A stretch of 64,000 nucleotides of DNA. Origin: Nostocoides sp. HKS02. Its GTDB lineage: Bacteria; Actinomycetota; Actinomycetes; Actinomycetales; Dermatophilaceae. The notes beneath the pieces were generated by a model, which did not search any database, was not told where the DNA came from, and worked only from the letters and a program-made list of their open reading frames with translations. This document shows, one piece after another, positions 30,311-40,325 of the stretch (positions within the stretch are counted from its first letter, which is position 1; the number at the start of each line of letters is the position of its first letter). The DNA lies in NCBI RefSeq assembly GCF_009707485.1, contig NZ_CP046121.1, positions 1 to 64,000 on the forward strand. The letters run 5' to 3'. The translations under genes were made by a program, and so were the position numbers.

Positions 30311-30329
30311 GTTGGCACAATGTGCCAAC
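30311..30329. promoter_or_regulatory. Operator-like perfect palindrome upstream of hyuA
   Basis: GTTGGCACAATGTGCCAAC has nine-base arms around a central A and lies 35 bases before the hyuA start. The spacing suits binding of a dimeric repressor or activator; no regulator is encoded next to it. Confidence 0.6.
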
Positions 30330-30340
30330 CATCCCGCTCA

Positions 30341-30371
30341 GGTATGCCGCCTGCTGCCCACCCGGCATACC
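30341..30371. repeat. Inverted pair of the over-represented octamer
   Basis: GGTATGCCG and CGGCATACC face each other across 13 bases of non-coding DNA, so two copies of the octamer described in the findings form an inverted repeat here. Confidence 0.7.
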
Positions 30372-30400
30372 TCGCCTGCGCTCGCCTGCGGGCTCCGGCC

Positions 30401-30583
30401 CTAGCAGCGTGCGTCGAGGGTGAGGTCGGGCTCGGTGGTCAAGAGGATCCGGTCGAACGGATCGTGCCGAACGAGGGTGTCGAAGTGGGCGATGGCGGCA
30501 CCGTGTCGTGCCGTGAGTGGGAGCTCGATGAGCCCCGCCGCGCACGCTCCGGTAATGACGTCGCTCCTGGACAGCTTCCCGAG
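30401..30583 (-). pseudogene. Remnant of a VapC-type PIN-domain toxin
   Basis: About 55 residues resemble the C-terminal end of a PIN toxin: LPLTARHGAAIAHFDTLVRHDPFDR, in which the HDPFDR block is the family hallmark. The N-terminal two thirds with the first acidic residues, the end after the motif, and any antitoxin gene are missing. It appears to be a dead fragment. The rest of the 339-base gap between hyuA and the nitrilase holds the operator-like palindrome and the octamer pair and no other gene. Confidence 0.55.
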
Positions 30584-30614
30584 CGATGGCTCCCGGACGG
30601 TCGGGAGGCGTCGG

Positions 30615-31511
30615 TCAGTGGGGGAAGGAGGTCTGCGCGGGGCGCTCGAGGTCGTCGCGGTAGCCGCGGATGAGGTCGAGGTTGCGGTCGCGCAGGTGGT
30701 CGAATCCCTGGCTGACATTCGAGCCCGGCGTCAGCGAGGCGAGCGCGGTGTCGGGGTCGAGTCGCGCCGAGACCCAGCCCTCGTGCGACGCGGCCTTGGC
30801 GACGATGTGCGCCGTGGGCGTGACGATGTGCGAGTTGCCGAAGTAGAGCACGCCGGCCGCATCGACCCCGGTGGCGTTCGCGCCGATGACGAACACGTGG
30901 TTGTCGTAGGCCCGGGCCCGCGAGGTGAGCTCCCAGATGTCGGCGGACCGCAGCAGGGCCGACGGGCGGCAGATCACCTCGGCGCCTTGCACGGCCTGGA
31001 TCCGGGAGAGCTCGGGGTAGTCGCCGTCGAAGCAGATGATCATGCCGATCCGGCCCAGGTCGGTGTCGCAGACCGTGACCGTGGCGCCCGGGGTCACCCA
31101 GCCGCCGCCGTCGACGTGCTCGGTGCAGAACGGGTGGGTCTTGCGGTAGACGCCCATCACGTCGCCGGACCGGTCGATGAGCACCGAGGAGTTGTAGACG
31201 GTGCCCCGCTCAGGTCCGCGCTCGTAGGTGCCGAGGACGACGTACACCCCCAGGTCGCGGGCGACGGCCTGGACCGGCTCGGTCACGGGGCCGGGGATCT
31301 CGGACACCAGGTCCCACAGCTCGTCGGTGGAGCAGTCGGGGGTGAAGCCGGTCGTCGCCGACTCCGGGAGAACCACCAGCTCGGCGCCCGTGGCGTCCAC
31401 GCAGCGCCGGGTGAAGTCGACGCACTTGTCGAGGTTCTTGCGCACCGTCTCGGCAGACAACGGCCCGGGTGCTGGAGCGAGCTGCACGGCGGCAGCGGTG
31501 AAAGCGCGCAT
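30615..31511 (-). CDS. Nitrilase-superfamily amidase (carbon-nitrogen hydrolase)
   Basis: A 298-residue C-N hydrolase with the Glu-Lys-Cys triad: E in LVVLPESATTGF, K in GVYRKTHPF and C in IGMIICFDGDYPE. The family includes omega-amidases, N-carbamoyl amidohydrolases and beta-ureidopropionase. It is the last gene of the molybdenum-hydroxylase operon; its ATG overlaps the stop of the CoxG-like gene. In this context it could hydrolyse malonamate or a ureido acid. The sequence alone does not discriminate between amide, ureide and nitrile substrates. Confidence 0.88.
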   Translation of the reverse strand: MRAFTAAAVQLAPAPGPLSAETVRKNLDKCVDFTRRCVDATGAELVVLPESATTGFTPDCSTDELWDLVSEIPGPVTEPVQAVARDLGVYVVLGTYERGPERGTVYNSSVLIDRSGDVMGVYRKTHPFCTEHVDGGGWVTPGATVTVCDTDLGRIGMIICFDGDYPELSRIQAVQGAEVICRPSALLRSADIWELTSRARAYDNHVFVIGANATGVDAAGVLYFGNSHIVTPTAHIVAKAASHEGWVSARLDPDTALASLTPGSNVSQGFDHLRDRNLDLIRGYRDDLERPAQTSFPH

Positions 31512-32134
31512 CAACGTCCTCCGATCGCCCAACCCACGATAACCCCGGCCAGGGCGATCGCCCCGCCCGTCAGCACACCCCAGCCGAACTGACGGCCGGT
31601 GAAGGCCGCGACCGACGTCCCCACACCTTCGATCGGCTTGGAGCCGGTGGGGACTTCCCCGGTGACTGGCGTCTTGGGCTTCTTCTCCTTGCGAACCCCT
31701 GCGATGTCGTTGTCCACGGCCTCGAAGAACTGGCCGGCCATCTTCTTGGTGACACCGGCCAGCATGCGCTGCCCGACGCCGCCGATCATGCCGCCCACGG
31801 CTGCGTCGGCGTCGTACGTGAGGTCGGTGCCACCGGCCGCTGAGGGGCTCAACCGCACGACCACGTCGGCGTCGACGGTGCCGGGGCCGCCGGCGCCGGT
31901 GGCCTTCATCGTGAACTGGGTCGGGTGCTCGGGGTTGAGCAGCGCCACCGTGCCGTCGTAGGTGCCCTTGATCGCGGCGACACCGGCCGTGACGGTCATC
32001 GCGTAGCGGTCCGGCCCGAGCTCGGTGAGCGACTCGCAGCCCGGCAGGCAGCGGCCCAGGACGGCGGGGTCGTGGAACGCGTCCCACACCTGCTGGGGGT
32101 TCGACGTCAGGGTGGCGGAGCCAGAGATCTTCAT
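31511..32134 (-). CDS. CoxG-like SRPBCC membrane-associated protein
   Basis: A 207-residue protein with an SRPBCC lipid-binding-type domain (MKISGSATLTSNPQQVWDAFHDPAVLGRCLPGCESL) and a C-terminal hydrophobic anchor (WGVLTGGAIALAGVIVGWAI). CoxG proteins are thought to link molybdenum hydroxylases to the membrane. It overlaps the large-subunit stop by four bases and the nitrilase start by one, so translation is coupled on both sides. Confidence 0.85.
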   Translation of the reverse strand: MKISGSATLTSNPQQVWDAFHDPAVLGRCLPGCESLTELGPDRYAMTVTAGVAAIKGTYDGTVALLNPEHPTQFTMKATGAGGPGTVDADVVVRLSPSAAGGTDLTYDADAAVGGMIGGVGQRMLAGVTKKMAGQFFEAVDNDIAGVRKEKKPKTPVTGEVPTGSKPIEGVGTSVAAFTGRQFGWGVLTGGAIALAGVIVGWAIGGR

Positions 32135-34559
32135 TGGTTCTCCTCGCTGGTGCGGTATGCCGCGTGGTGGGCGAGCGAGGGCAGCTCGCCGCGCGCGTGG
32201 CGCGCGCGGAGCTCCCAGAGCTCGACAGGGGATATCGGCATCGACGTGATCGGGAAGCCCTCGGCGTCCTCGATGGCCGAGGCGATGACGGCCGTCACCG
32301 GGATGCACCCCGCCTCGCCAGCGCCCTTGATGCCCAAGGGGTTCAGTGGCGACGGCGTCTCGAGGTGGTCGGTCTCGATGAACGGGACCTCGGAGGCGTA
32401 GGGCATGAGGAAGTCCATGAACGACGCGTTGAGCAGCTGCCCCGACTCGTCGTAGACCATCCGCTCGTAGAGGGCGCCGCCCACACCCTGGGCCACGCCG
32501 CCGTGCACCTGGCCCTCGACGATCATCGGGTTGATCATCGTCCCGCAGTCGTGGACCACGCAGTAGCGCAGGATCCGGATCTCGGCGGTCACCGGGTCCG
32601 TCTCGACGATGGCGGCGTGCATCCCGTTGGCGAAGGTCGCCTGGGTCGGTGAGTAGAAGTCCTTGCCCTCGAGGCCGGGCTCGTCGTCGTCGGCGACCGG
32701 CGGCTTGGACAGGTCGGTCGTGCCCGCGAACTGGGTGGCTGCCTTGGCCGCCTCGTCGAACGCGTAGCGCAGCGGGTTGGAGAGCACCGAGACGGTGCCG
32801 AGGGACATCTGGGTGCCGGGAGCGCCCTTCACCTGGACCACGCCGTCGACGATCTCGAGGTCCTCCACCGCCACCTCGAGGGCGTCGGCGGCGATGCGCA
32901 GGGCCTTGGCCTTGACGTTGCGGGTGGCGAGCGCGATCGCGTTGCCACTCATCACCGCCGCGCGGGAGGCGAACGTGCCCACGGCATACGGCATCCGGCG
33001 GGTGTCGCCGGTGGTGACGAACACGTCCTCGATCGGCACGCCGAGCTCCTCCGCCACGATCTGGGCGAAGGACGTCTCGTGGCCCTGGCCCTGGGAGGTG
33101 AGACCGGTCGAGACGTTGACCCGACCGCTGGTCTCGATCTGGATGTGGCCGCCCTCGTAGGGGCCCACGCCGGTGCCCTCGACGTAGCACCCGATGCCCA
33201 GGCCGACCTTGCGGCCTTGCGCCTGCGCCTCCGCGCGGTATGCCGCGAAGTCGTCCCAGCCCACCAGCGCCTTGAGCTTGGCCAGGGATGCCGGGAAGTC
33301 GCCCGAGTCGTAGCGCAGCGGCCGCCCGTCCTGGAAGAGCAGGCCGTGGTCCCACGGCATCTCCTCGGGCAGGATGAAGTTGCGCGACCGGACCTCGGCG
33401 CGGTCCAGGCCCAGGTAGTCCGCGATGGCGTCCATCGTGCGCTCCATCGCGAAACAGCCCTGCGGTCGCCCGGCGCCGCGGTACGGCGTGACGAGGACGG
33501 TGTTCGTGTAGAGCGACCAGAACTCGCAGCGGTAGGCACCCGGCTTGTAGGGGCCGAGCAGCTGGGTCGAGGTGATGATCGGGACGATGATTCCGTAGGG
33601 GGTGTAGGCGCCGTTGTCGTGCCAGAACTTCACGTCGAGACCGAGCAGCCGCCCGTCGTCGTCGAAGCCCACCCGCACCTGGTGGAGCTGGCCGCGCTCG
33701 TGCGCCGAGGAGATGAAGTGCTCGCGCCGGTCCTCGGTCCACTTCACCTGCTGCCCAAGGGTTTTCGCGGCCCACGGAACGAGGATCTCCTCGGGCCACG
33801 GGTGCATGATCTTCACTCCGAAGCCGCCCCCCACGTCGGGCGCGATGCACTCGACCTTGGCCAGAGGCAGGTCGAGCTTGGCCGCGACGGCCGCGCGCAC
33901 GCCGGTCGAGGTCTGGGTGGAGGAGAAGATGCGCAGCTCGGCCTTCTCGGGGTCCCAGCGGGCGAGGACACCCTTGCCCTCCATCGGCATGCAGGCACTG
34001 CGTTCGATGGACAGGTCGAGGTCGAGCACGTGTGGTGCGCCGGCGAGGGCCTCCTCGACGTCACCGTTCTGCTGGACGAGGTGCGCCGCCACGTTGCCCG
34101 GCACGTCCGGGTGCACGAGCTCGGCTCCGTCCCGTGCCCGCTCGATGCCCACGACCGGGGCCAGCGGCTCGTAGTCGACCCTGATCCGCTGGCACACGTC
34201 CTCGGCCAGGTAGCGGTCGCGGGCGACCACCATCACGACCGGCTCGCCGACGTGGTTGACCTCGTCCTTGGCCAGCGCGTAGGGGGTGCGCCCGTGGGTG
34301 AGCGCCGGGTGCGGGATGAGCAGCGGCAGCGGCTCGCCCACCCGGCCCGGGAGGTCCTCGTGGGTGTAGATCGCCACGAGGCCGTCGACCTCGAGCGCTC
34401 CGCTCACGTCGATGTCGACGATGCGCGCGTGGGCGTGCGGGCTGCGCACGAAGGCAGCGGCCAGGGCGCCGTGACCGAGATCGTCGAGGTAGCGTCCCCC
34501 GCCGGTGACCAGGCGCGGGTCCTCCTTGCGGCGGATCGGCGCGCCGAACATCTTCGTCG

Positions 34560-34563
<4 letters not shown>
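32131..34563 (-). CDS. Molybdenum hydroxylase large subunit (xanthine dehydrogenase family, CoxL form II-like)
   Basis: An 810-residue molybdopterin-cytosine-dinucleotide-type catalytic subunit. N-terminal FGAPIRRKEDPRLVTGGGRYLDD, the APDVGGGFGVK segment, the active-site loop TPYRGAGRPQG, and the C-terminal GAGEAG motif with the catalytic glutamate are visible. The loop is the form II PYRGAGR type, not the AYRCSFR loop of genuine CO dehydrogenase, so it should hydroxylate an organic substrate, probably an N-heterocycle. Start GTG 34563 overlaps the small-subunit stop by four bases. The neighbouring pyrimidine permease and distant barbiturase make uracil or thymine a candidate substrate. Confidence 0.9.
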
Positions 34564-35068
<505 letters not shown>

Positions 35069-35072
<4 letters not shown>

Positions 35073-35971
35073 CGGGCGATGCCCCTCTCTGCGGCTGAGT
35101 CGTATTGTGCGGCAACGGATTTCGCGGTGGCCTCGTCAAGGGCAAGACGGGCCAGCTCGATCGCGAGCATCGCGCGGTACTCCGCCGTGGCGTGGATGTC
35201 GCCCTCGGGTTCGATCTGGTCACGCACGGTCGGCGCGACGGCCCTCCAGTCGAGCCCGTCGGCCTCGTGGCCGCGGACCTGGTCGGTCACGTCGACCACG
35301 CGGGGGACGTCGGTCACCGAGACGAACGACAGCCGTGCGTCGCGGACTGCCCCGTCGACCACCTGGACCGCCGCGGCGACGCCGGCCATCGCGTAGTCAC
35401 CGTGCCGGCGGGCCCGCTCGAGGAAGGCGGTGCCGGTCCCCGTGGCAAAGCGCGGGAAACGGACGGCGACGACGAGCTCGTCCTCCGCGAGTGAGGTCTC
35501 GAGCGCGCCGAGGAAGAAGTCGGTGGCGTCGATGTCGCGGGTGCCGGCCGTCGAGACCGCCTCGACGACACCGCCGGTGAGGGCCAGCACCGCGGGCATC
35601 TCGCCGGCGGCGTCGGCGTGCGCGATCGACCCCACCGTGGTGCCGCGGTTCCGGATGACCGGATGGGCCACGTGGGTGAGCGCCTGGCGCAGCAGCGGCA
35701 GGGCGGCATACGCCTCGGGGTGGTGCTCGAGCCTTGCGTGGCGAACCAAGGCCCCGACGCGCACCGCCTCAGGGGTGAGGGTCACCTCCGCCAGACCGGC
35801 CACCTGGTTGATGTCGACGAGGTGGGCGGGGGAGGCCAGGCGCATGTTGAGGATGGGGATCAGGCTCTGGCCGCCCGCGAGCACCTTGCCGTCGTGTCCG
35901 ACCTGCGCGAGCGTCGCGGCGGCCTCCTCGACGGAGCGCGGTGCGTGGTGCACGAACGGTGCGGGCTTCAC
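35069..35971 (-). CDS. Molybdenum hydroxylase FAD-binding medium subunit
   Basis: A 300-residue FAD subunit of the CoxM/XdhB type: the first FAD loop appears as KVLAGGQSLIPILNMRLASP and the second as RNRGTTVGSIAHADAAGEMP. First gene of the five-gene medium-small-large-CoxG-nitrilase operon. GTG 35971 is the best start, giving VKPAPFVHHAPRSVEEAA. Only 80 bases separate it from the permease upstream, and a strong hairpin fills much of that gap. Confidence 0.92.
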
Positions 35972-36009
35972 AGACTGATCCTGCCTTCTCGAAGGGACGG
36001 GGGAAACGG

Positions 36010-36044
36010 GTGTGGGCCCCCGACTGCTCATCGGGGGCCCACAC
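36010..36044 (-). terminator. Hairpin between the permease and the hydroxylase operon
   Basis: Perfect 14-bp arms (GTGTGGGCCCCCGA and TCGGGGGCCCACAC) with a seven-base loop, eight bases beyond the permease stop. It can end the permease transcript or limit read-through into the FAD-subunit gene. Confidence 0.85.
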
Positions 36045-36051
36045 GGGGGGG

Positions 36052-37515
36052 TCAGCGCCTGGTGTCGTCCTGGTAGAGGTCGTCCACCCCGTCGCTGTCT
36101 CCGTAGGTCTCATGCCCACCGACGGTGATGACGGTGCCGTCGGCGCGAGCCCGAAGGTCGGCCGGCGCGAGCGCCTTCGCGAGGTGGTATGCCGCGACCG
36201 CCACGATGGTGCCGAGCGCGATACCCGTGAGCGAGAAGCTGTCATTGAACTTCAGCGAGACGTTGCCGATGCCGATGACGATGCCCGCGGCCACGGGAAC
36301 CAGGTTGATCGGGTTGCCGAAGTCGACGCCGTTCTCCTTCCAGATCTTGGCGCCGAGCAGGCCGATCATGCCGTAGAGGACCACGGTGATCCCACCGAGC
36401 ACCCCGCCGGGCGTCGACGCCACGAGCGCGCCGAACTTGGGCGAGAGGCCGAACACGATGGCGACGATGGCCGCGACGTAGTAGGCGGCCGTGGAGTAGA
36501 CACGAGTCGCCGCCATGACGCCGATGTTCTCGGCATACGTGGTGGTGGGGGAGCCGCCGACCGCCGTGGCGAGCACGGTGCCGATACCGTCCGCAGCGAT
36601 GGCCCGGCCCATGACCGGGTCGAGGTCGTGCTTGGTCATCTCGGCGACGGCTTTGACGTGACCGGTGTTCTCCGCAATCAGGGCGATCACTGCGGGAAGC
36701 ACCAGCAGGATCGCGGCGACGGAGAAGCTCGGTGCGTGCCAGCCGACGACCTCCTTGCCAGCCACCATCTGGGTGTGCGGCGGGAAGCCGATCCAGTCGG
36801 CCGCCTTGATGCTGTCGAAGCTCGTGCGGAAGTGGGTCGTGATCTTGCCCGCCCCGGGGTTGAACGAGGTGATCTGGCCGAAGGCCTTGTCGAAGATCCA
36901 CGACAGGACGTAGCCGAACACCAGCGCGAGGAAGACGGCGATGCGGCCGATGAAGCCCTTGAACGCCACGGCGCAGATGATGACGAAGACCATGACGAGC
37001 AGCGCGACCCACTGGTCCTGGGGCCAGTAGATGTTGGCGACGACCGGGGCGAGGTTGAACCCGATGAGCATGACCACGGCGCCGGTCACCACCGGGGGCA
37101 GCACCTTGTGGAGCACACCCGAGCCGAGGAAGTGGATCAGTATGCCGACCGCGGCCAGCACGAGCCCGGCGACCAGGATCGCGCCGGTGACCCGGGCCGA
37201 GTCGGCGCCCGGCTGGGCGCGGATGGCGGCCACCCCGCCGACGAACGACGCGGAGGTGCCGAGGTAGCTCGGAACCCTGCCCTGGACGATCAGCAGGAAG
37301 CAGATCGTCGCGATCCCGCTCATCATGATCGCGAGCTGGGCGTTCAGGCCCATGATCAGGGGGAAGACGAAGGTCGCTCCGAACATCGCGACGACGTGCT
37401 GGGCCCCTAGGCCGATGGTCTTGCCCCAGGAGAGGCGCTCATCGGGTGCAACGACGTCATTCGGCCCCATCGTGCGGCCGTCGCCGTGCAGTTTCCATCC
37501 CAATCCCACAGCCAT
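36052..37515 (-). CDS. NCS2 uracil/pyrimidine permease (RutG/UraA type)
   Basis: A 487-residue polytopic proton symporter with about 14 hydrophobic segments. GLGAQHVVAMFGATFVFP near residue 36 and GGSPTTTYAENIGVMAATRVYS in TM10 follow the RutG/UraA uracil-transporter pattern rather than the xanthine QNNGVI-type pattern. PAVIALIAENTGHVKAV is the TM8 substrate helix with the conserved glutamate. It lies between the PucR regulator and the hydroxylase operon on the same strand, so it probably imports the substrate of this island, most likely uracil or a related pyrimidine. Confidence 0.88.
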   Translation of the reverse strand: MAVGLGWKLHGDGRTMGPNDVVAPDERLSWGKTIGLGAQHVVAMFGATFVFPLIMGLNAQLAIMMSGIATICFLLIVQGRVPSYLGTSASFVGGVAAIRAQPGADSARVTGAILVAGLVLAAVGILIHFLGSGVLHKVLPPVVTGAVVMLIGFNLAPVVANIYWPQDQWVALLVMVFVIICAVAFKGFIGRIAVFLALVFGYVLSWIFDKAFGQITSFNPGAGKITTHFRTSFDSIKAADWIGFPPHTQMVAGKEVVGWHAPSFSVAAILLVLPAVIALIAENTGHVKAVAEMTKHDLDPVMGRAIAADGIGTVLATAVGGSPTTTYAENIGVMAATRVYSTAAYYVAAIVAIVFGLSPKFGALVASTPGGVLGGITVVLYGMIGLLGAKIWKENGVDFGNPINLVPVAAGIVIGIGNVSLKFNDSFSLTGIALGTIVAVAAYHLAKALAPADLRARADGTVITVGGHETYGDSDGVDDLYQDDTRR

Positions 37516-37667
37516 GCGGACTCCTTGTTCACCGCCGCGTCAACCGGTATGACGTGGCCCACGTTCCCTTGCGGGATAGGCGAAAACTAGCGGGCCGGAA
37601 GTCCTCTGCGTTGGGCAATTGTTGCTATCCGCCCCGGGTGGGGTTTCGGCAGAGTCTGTGGTGCGGC

Positions 37668-39371
37668 TCAGATACCCCGCATCTGGTGCACCTTCAGGGC
37701 CAGCGCCAGCTTGAGGCGCAGCTGCGGGTCGGAGGTGAACGGGCCGAGCAGCTTCTCGAGCTTCGCGATGCGGTACCGGAGGGTGTTGTAGTGGAAGAAC
37801 ATGAGCCGGGCGGTCTCGGCGACGTTCATGTTGGTGTCGATGAGGATCGACAGGGTCCGGCGCAGGTCGGCGTTCTCGGGGCTGTCGTCCCTGGCCAGGT
37901 CGCCCAGCGCCTCGTCGACGAAACGGCGCAGGTCGGCGCTGTCGGGGATCAGCGCCAACAGGCGGAAGATACCCAGCTGGTCGAAGTGGGTCACGGCCGA
38001 GTCGCCATGGAGCTGGCGGCCCACGCTGACCGCGCTGAGCGCCTCGTCGTAGGCCTGGGGCAGGTCCGCCACCGACTCGATCGGGCGCGAGACGCCGGTC
38101 GAGAACGTCCGTCGCCCGCCCCCGCCGATGCCCCGGACCACGCGGACCACCTCGGCGACGGTGCGCATGATCGCGTCGGTGTCGGCCTGGTCGGGCACGG
38201 CGAAGAGCGCGACGACCTCCTGGCTGAACCCGACGACGGGTGCCTTGACGTCGCGGACCGCCATGGTCTGGCTCCAGGCCCTGGCGAAGCGGTGCTGCAG
38301 CGAGCTGACCTCCTCGGGCGGCCGGCTCGTGTGGGTGTCGTCCTCGTCGGTCTCGGCGACCACGACGACGAGCCGCCGGTCGATGTCCCACCCGAGCGCG
38401 GCGGCGTGGGCGACTGCCTCCGTGGCTGGTCCGGCTCGGCCGGAGAGGGCGTCGCGCAGGAACTCGGCGCGGTACTTGCTCTCGACGGCGGAGACGGCCT
38501 GCTCCTTGGTGATGGCCAGCGCCGCCACGGTCGCCGCGCGTTCGAGCAGGTGGACGTCGTCGGCGGTGAGCGGGCGGTCCTCGACAAAGAGGGCCAGCAG
38601 GCCGTGGTTGGTCTGGCCCGCGGCGATGCGCACCATCGCGCGACGGGCGTTGGGCGCGTCAGGGGGCCGGATGCCGACCGGCTCGCGCTCGGTGACGAGC
38701 CGACCGGTCCGATCGAAGCAGTCGAGGGCGAGCGCCGCCGCGACCTCGTGGTCGGACCCGGCCTGGGCGAGCACCCGTCCGTCGCTGCTGGTCACCATCG
38801 CGGCGCCCCCGAGGAACTCCGCGAGCCGGCGGCAGAGGTCCTCCAGCCCGCCACCGGCGAGCACCACCTCGACGAGGATCCGGTGGGTCTCCTCGACGCG
38901 CTCGAGGATCCCGGACTGCTGGTCGAGCACGGCGTCGAGGACCTCGGTGACGACCTGCTCGGCGCGCACCCGGGTCGCCGCGACCACCAGCGGCAGCGCC
39001 TGGCTGGCCGCCGCCCCACGCCAGCGGTCCAGCTGGTCTGGGTGGCCGCCGACGACGACCAGGGCGGTCGCGCCGCCGAGCGCGACCTGCGTCACCGGCT
39101 CGCGCCCCGCGTCCTCCCACGCCTGGACGGTCCCGGCCTCGGCGCAGACGAGGTGGTGGCGGGGCTCGGCCGTCGCGCCGAGCAGCGAAGCGCGCACCAC
39201 GGCGCGATGCAGGTCGCCGGCCTGGGCGGGCTCGGCATCCGCGAGCGAGGGCAGGCTGAGCAGGTCCGCCAGGGTGACTCCGCCGACGGGCTCGCGGGCT
39301 GGGCTGGCTGAGGGCGCCGCCGATGGCAAATCCGCGCCAACGGGAGCCTGATCCTTGGCAACATTCACCAT
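37668..39371 (-). CDS. Long PucR-family regulator of the catabolic island
   Basis: A 567-residue cytoplasmic regulator. It has an N-terminal purine-catabolism-regulator-like domain (VTLADLLSLPSLADAEPA), a GAF-like middle (GGAAMVTSSDGRVLAQAG), a CdaR-type region and the C-terminal HTH_30 (NVAETARLMFFHYNTLRYRIAKLEKLLG). PucR proteins control purine, allantoin and related nitrogen catabolism. It is divergent from the DUF2877-FdrA-DUF1116 operon and upstream of the permease, placing it to control both sides. ATG 39371 is used; a GTG follows directly. In the 54 bases between the divergent starts no clear symmetric operator is visible. Confidence 0.9.
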   Translation of the reverse strand: MVNVAKDQAPVGADLPSAAPSASPAREPVGGVTLADLLSLPSLADAEPAQAGDLHRAVVRASLLGATAEPRHHLVCAEAGTVQAWEDAGREPVTQVALGGATALVVVGGHPDQLDRWRGAAASQALPLVVAATRVRAEQVVTEVLDAVLDQQSGILERVEETHRILVEVVLAGGGLEDLCRRLAEFLGGAAMVTSSDGRVLAQAGSDHEVAAALALDCFDRTGRLVTEREPVGIRPPDAPNARRAMVRIAAGQTNHGLLALFVEDRPLTADDVHLLERAATVAALAITKEQAVSAVESKYRAEFLRDALSGRAGPATEAVAHAAALGWDIDRRLVVVVAETDEDDTHTSRPPEEVSSLQHRFARAWSQTMAVRDVKAPVVGFSQEVVALFAVPDQADTDAIMRTVAEVVRVVRGIGGGGRRTFSTGVSRPIESVADLPQAYDEALSAVSVGRQLHGDSAVTHFDQLGIFRLLALIPDSADLRRFVDEALGDLARDDSPENADLRRTLSILIDTNMNVAETARLMFFHYNTLRYRIAKLEKLLGPFTSDPQLRLKLALALKVHQMRGI

Positions 39372-39425
39372 GAGGTGACTGTAACCGCACTCGATAGCGT
39401 CGCTGCGTCGGTCCTGACGTTTCCG

Positions 39426-40325
39426 ATGCTGTCCGATCACGAGTCGCTCCCCACCAGTCCCCCGGAGGCCCCTGTGGCACCAGCCGTGACGCTCTGGCCG
39501 GCCGCCGTCTCCGAGCGGTCGGCGGTCCGGCTCGCGCAGCCACCTCGACCCGCCGTGGTCCTGGGCGCCTTTCCCCGCGCGCTGTACCTCGGGCTGGGCG
39601 GCCACGCTGACGTCCTGCCGCTCGTCGCGCCGTCGGGGCTGCGCCTGCCGACTGCGCTGACCGTCGCCACCGAGGCGGTTGGCTGGGGCGTCCAGCCGGG
39701 GGACGAGGTCCTCGTCGGGGGCGGCGCGGTCCACCTGCCCGGAGTCTGCGTGCGCGCGGTCCGGACCTGGCGCCCGGCCCGCGTCCCGACCGCGGTCGGG
39801 GGCCGCCTGGCCTGGTCCAGCGCAGCGGTCGCGCCGCTGGCGTGGAGCGAGCCGGCACGCCTGCTCACCCAGCGGCTGCGCTCCGGGAGATCTGTCGCAT
39901 CGGCCGTGGCGGCGCTGGTCGGCGCAGGGCCCGGCCTGACACCCAGTGGCGACGACGTGCTGTGCGGGGTGCTGCTGGGGCTGCGTGTGCACGGCTCGGC
40001 GTCGGCAGCTCTCGTCCCCGCTCTGTGGGCGCACGTGCTGCCGCGGCTCACCGCGACGACGAGCCTCTCGGCCGCGCTGCTCACCGAAGCGGCCGAGGGC
40101 TATGGCGTGCCCCCAGTGGCACGCCTCGCCGAGGCCATCGTGGACGGGGACGAGGCCGGGGTGGCCGCTGCCGCAGCGGCCGTGCACGCCATCGGCCACA
40201 GCTCCGGCTCCGACCTGTTGGGCGGCCTGGTGGGCTCGCTCGAAGCCCTGACGTGCCCGACCTCCAGCATCCACCCCACGACCGATCGCACACCCCGTGC
40301 CGCCACCCCAGGGAGCCTGCCGTGA
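39426..40325 (+). CDS. DUF2877 protein (YlbF/AllH-like carbamoyltransferase component)
   Basis: A 299-residue protein with the DUF2877 signature GAGPGLTPSGDDVLCGVLLGLR (about 177-198) and HSSGSDLLGG near the C-terminus. In E. coli the homologue (ylbF, renamed allH) is reported as part of the oxamate carbamoyltransferase of allantoin degradation, together with FdrA and YlbE. ATG 39426 is preferred because the upstream GTG at 39375 would leave only three bases to the divergent regulator start. Its stop overlaps the FdrA start by four bases. Confidence 0.8.
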   Translation: MLSDHESLPTSPPEAPVAPAVTLWPAAVSERSAVRLAQPPRPAVVLGAFPRALYLGLGGHADVLPLVAPSGLRLPTALTVATEAVGWGVQPGDEVLVGGGAVHLPGVCVRAVRTWRPARVPTAVGGRLAWSSAAVAPLAWSEPARLLTQRLRSGRSVASAVAALVGAGPGLTPSGDDVLCGVLLGLRVHGSASAALVPALWAHVLPRLTATTSLSAALLTEAAEGYGVPPVARLAEAIVDGDEAGVAAAAAAVHAIGHSSGSDLLGGLVGSLEALTCPTSSIHPTTDRTPRAATPGSLP

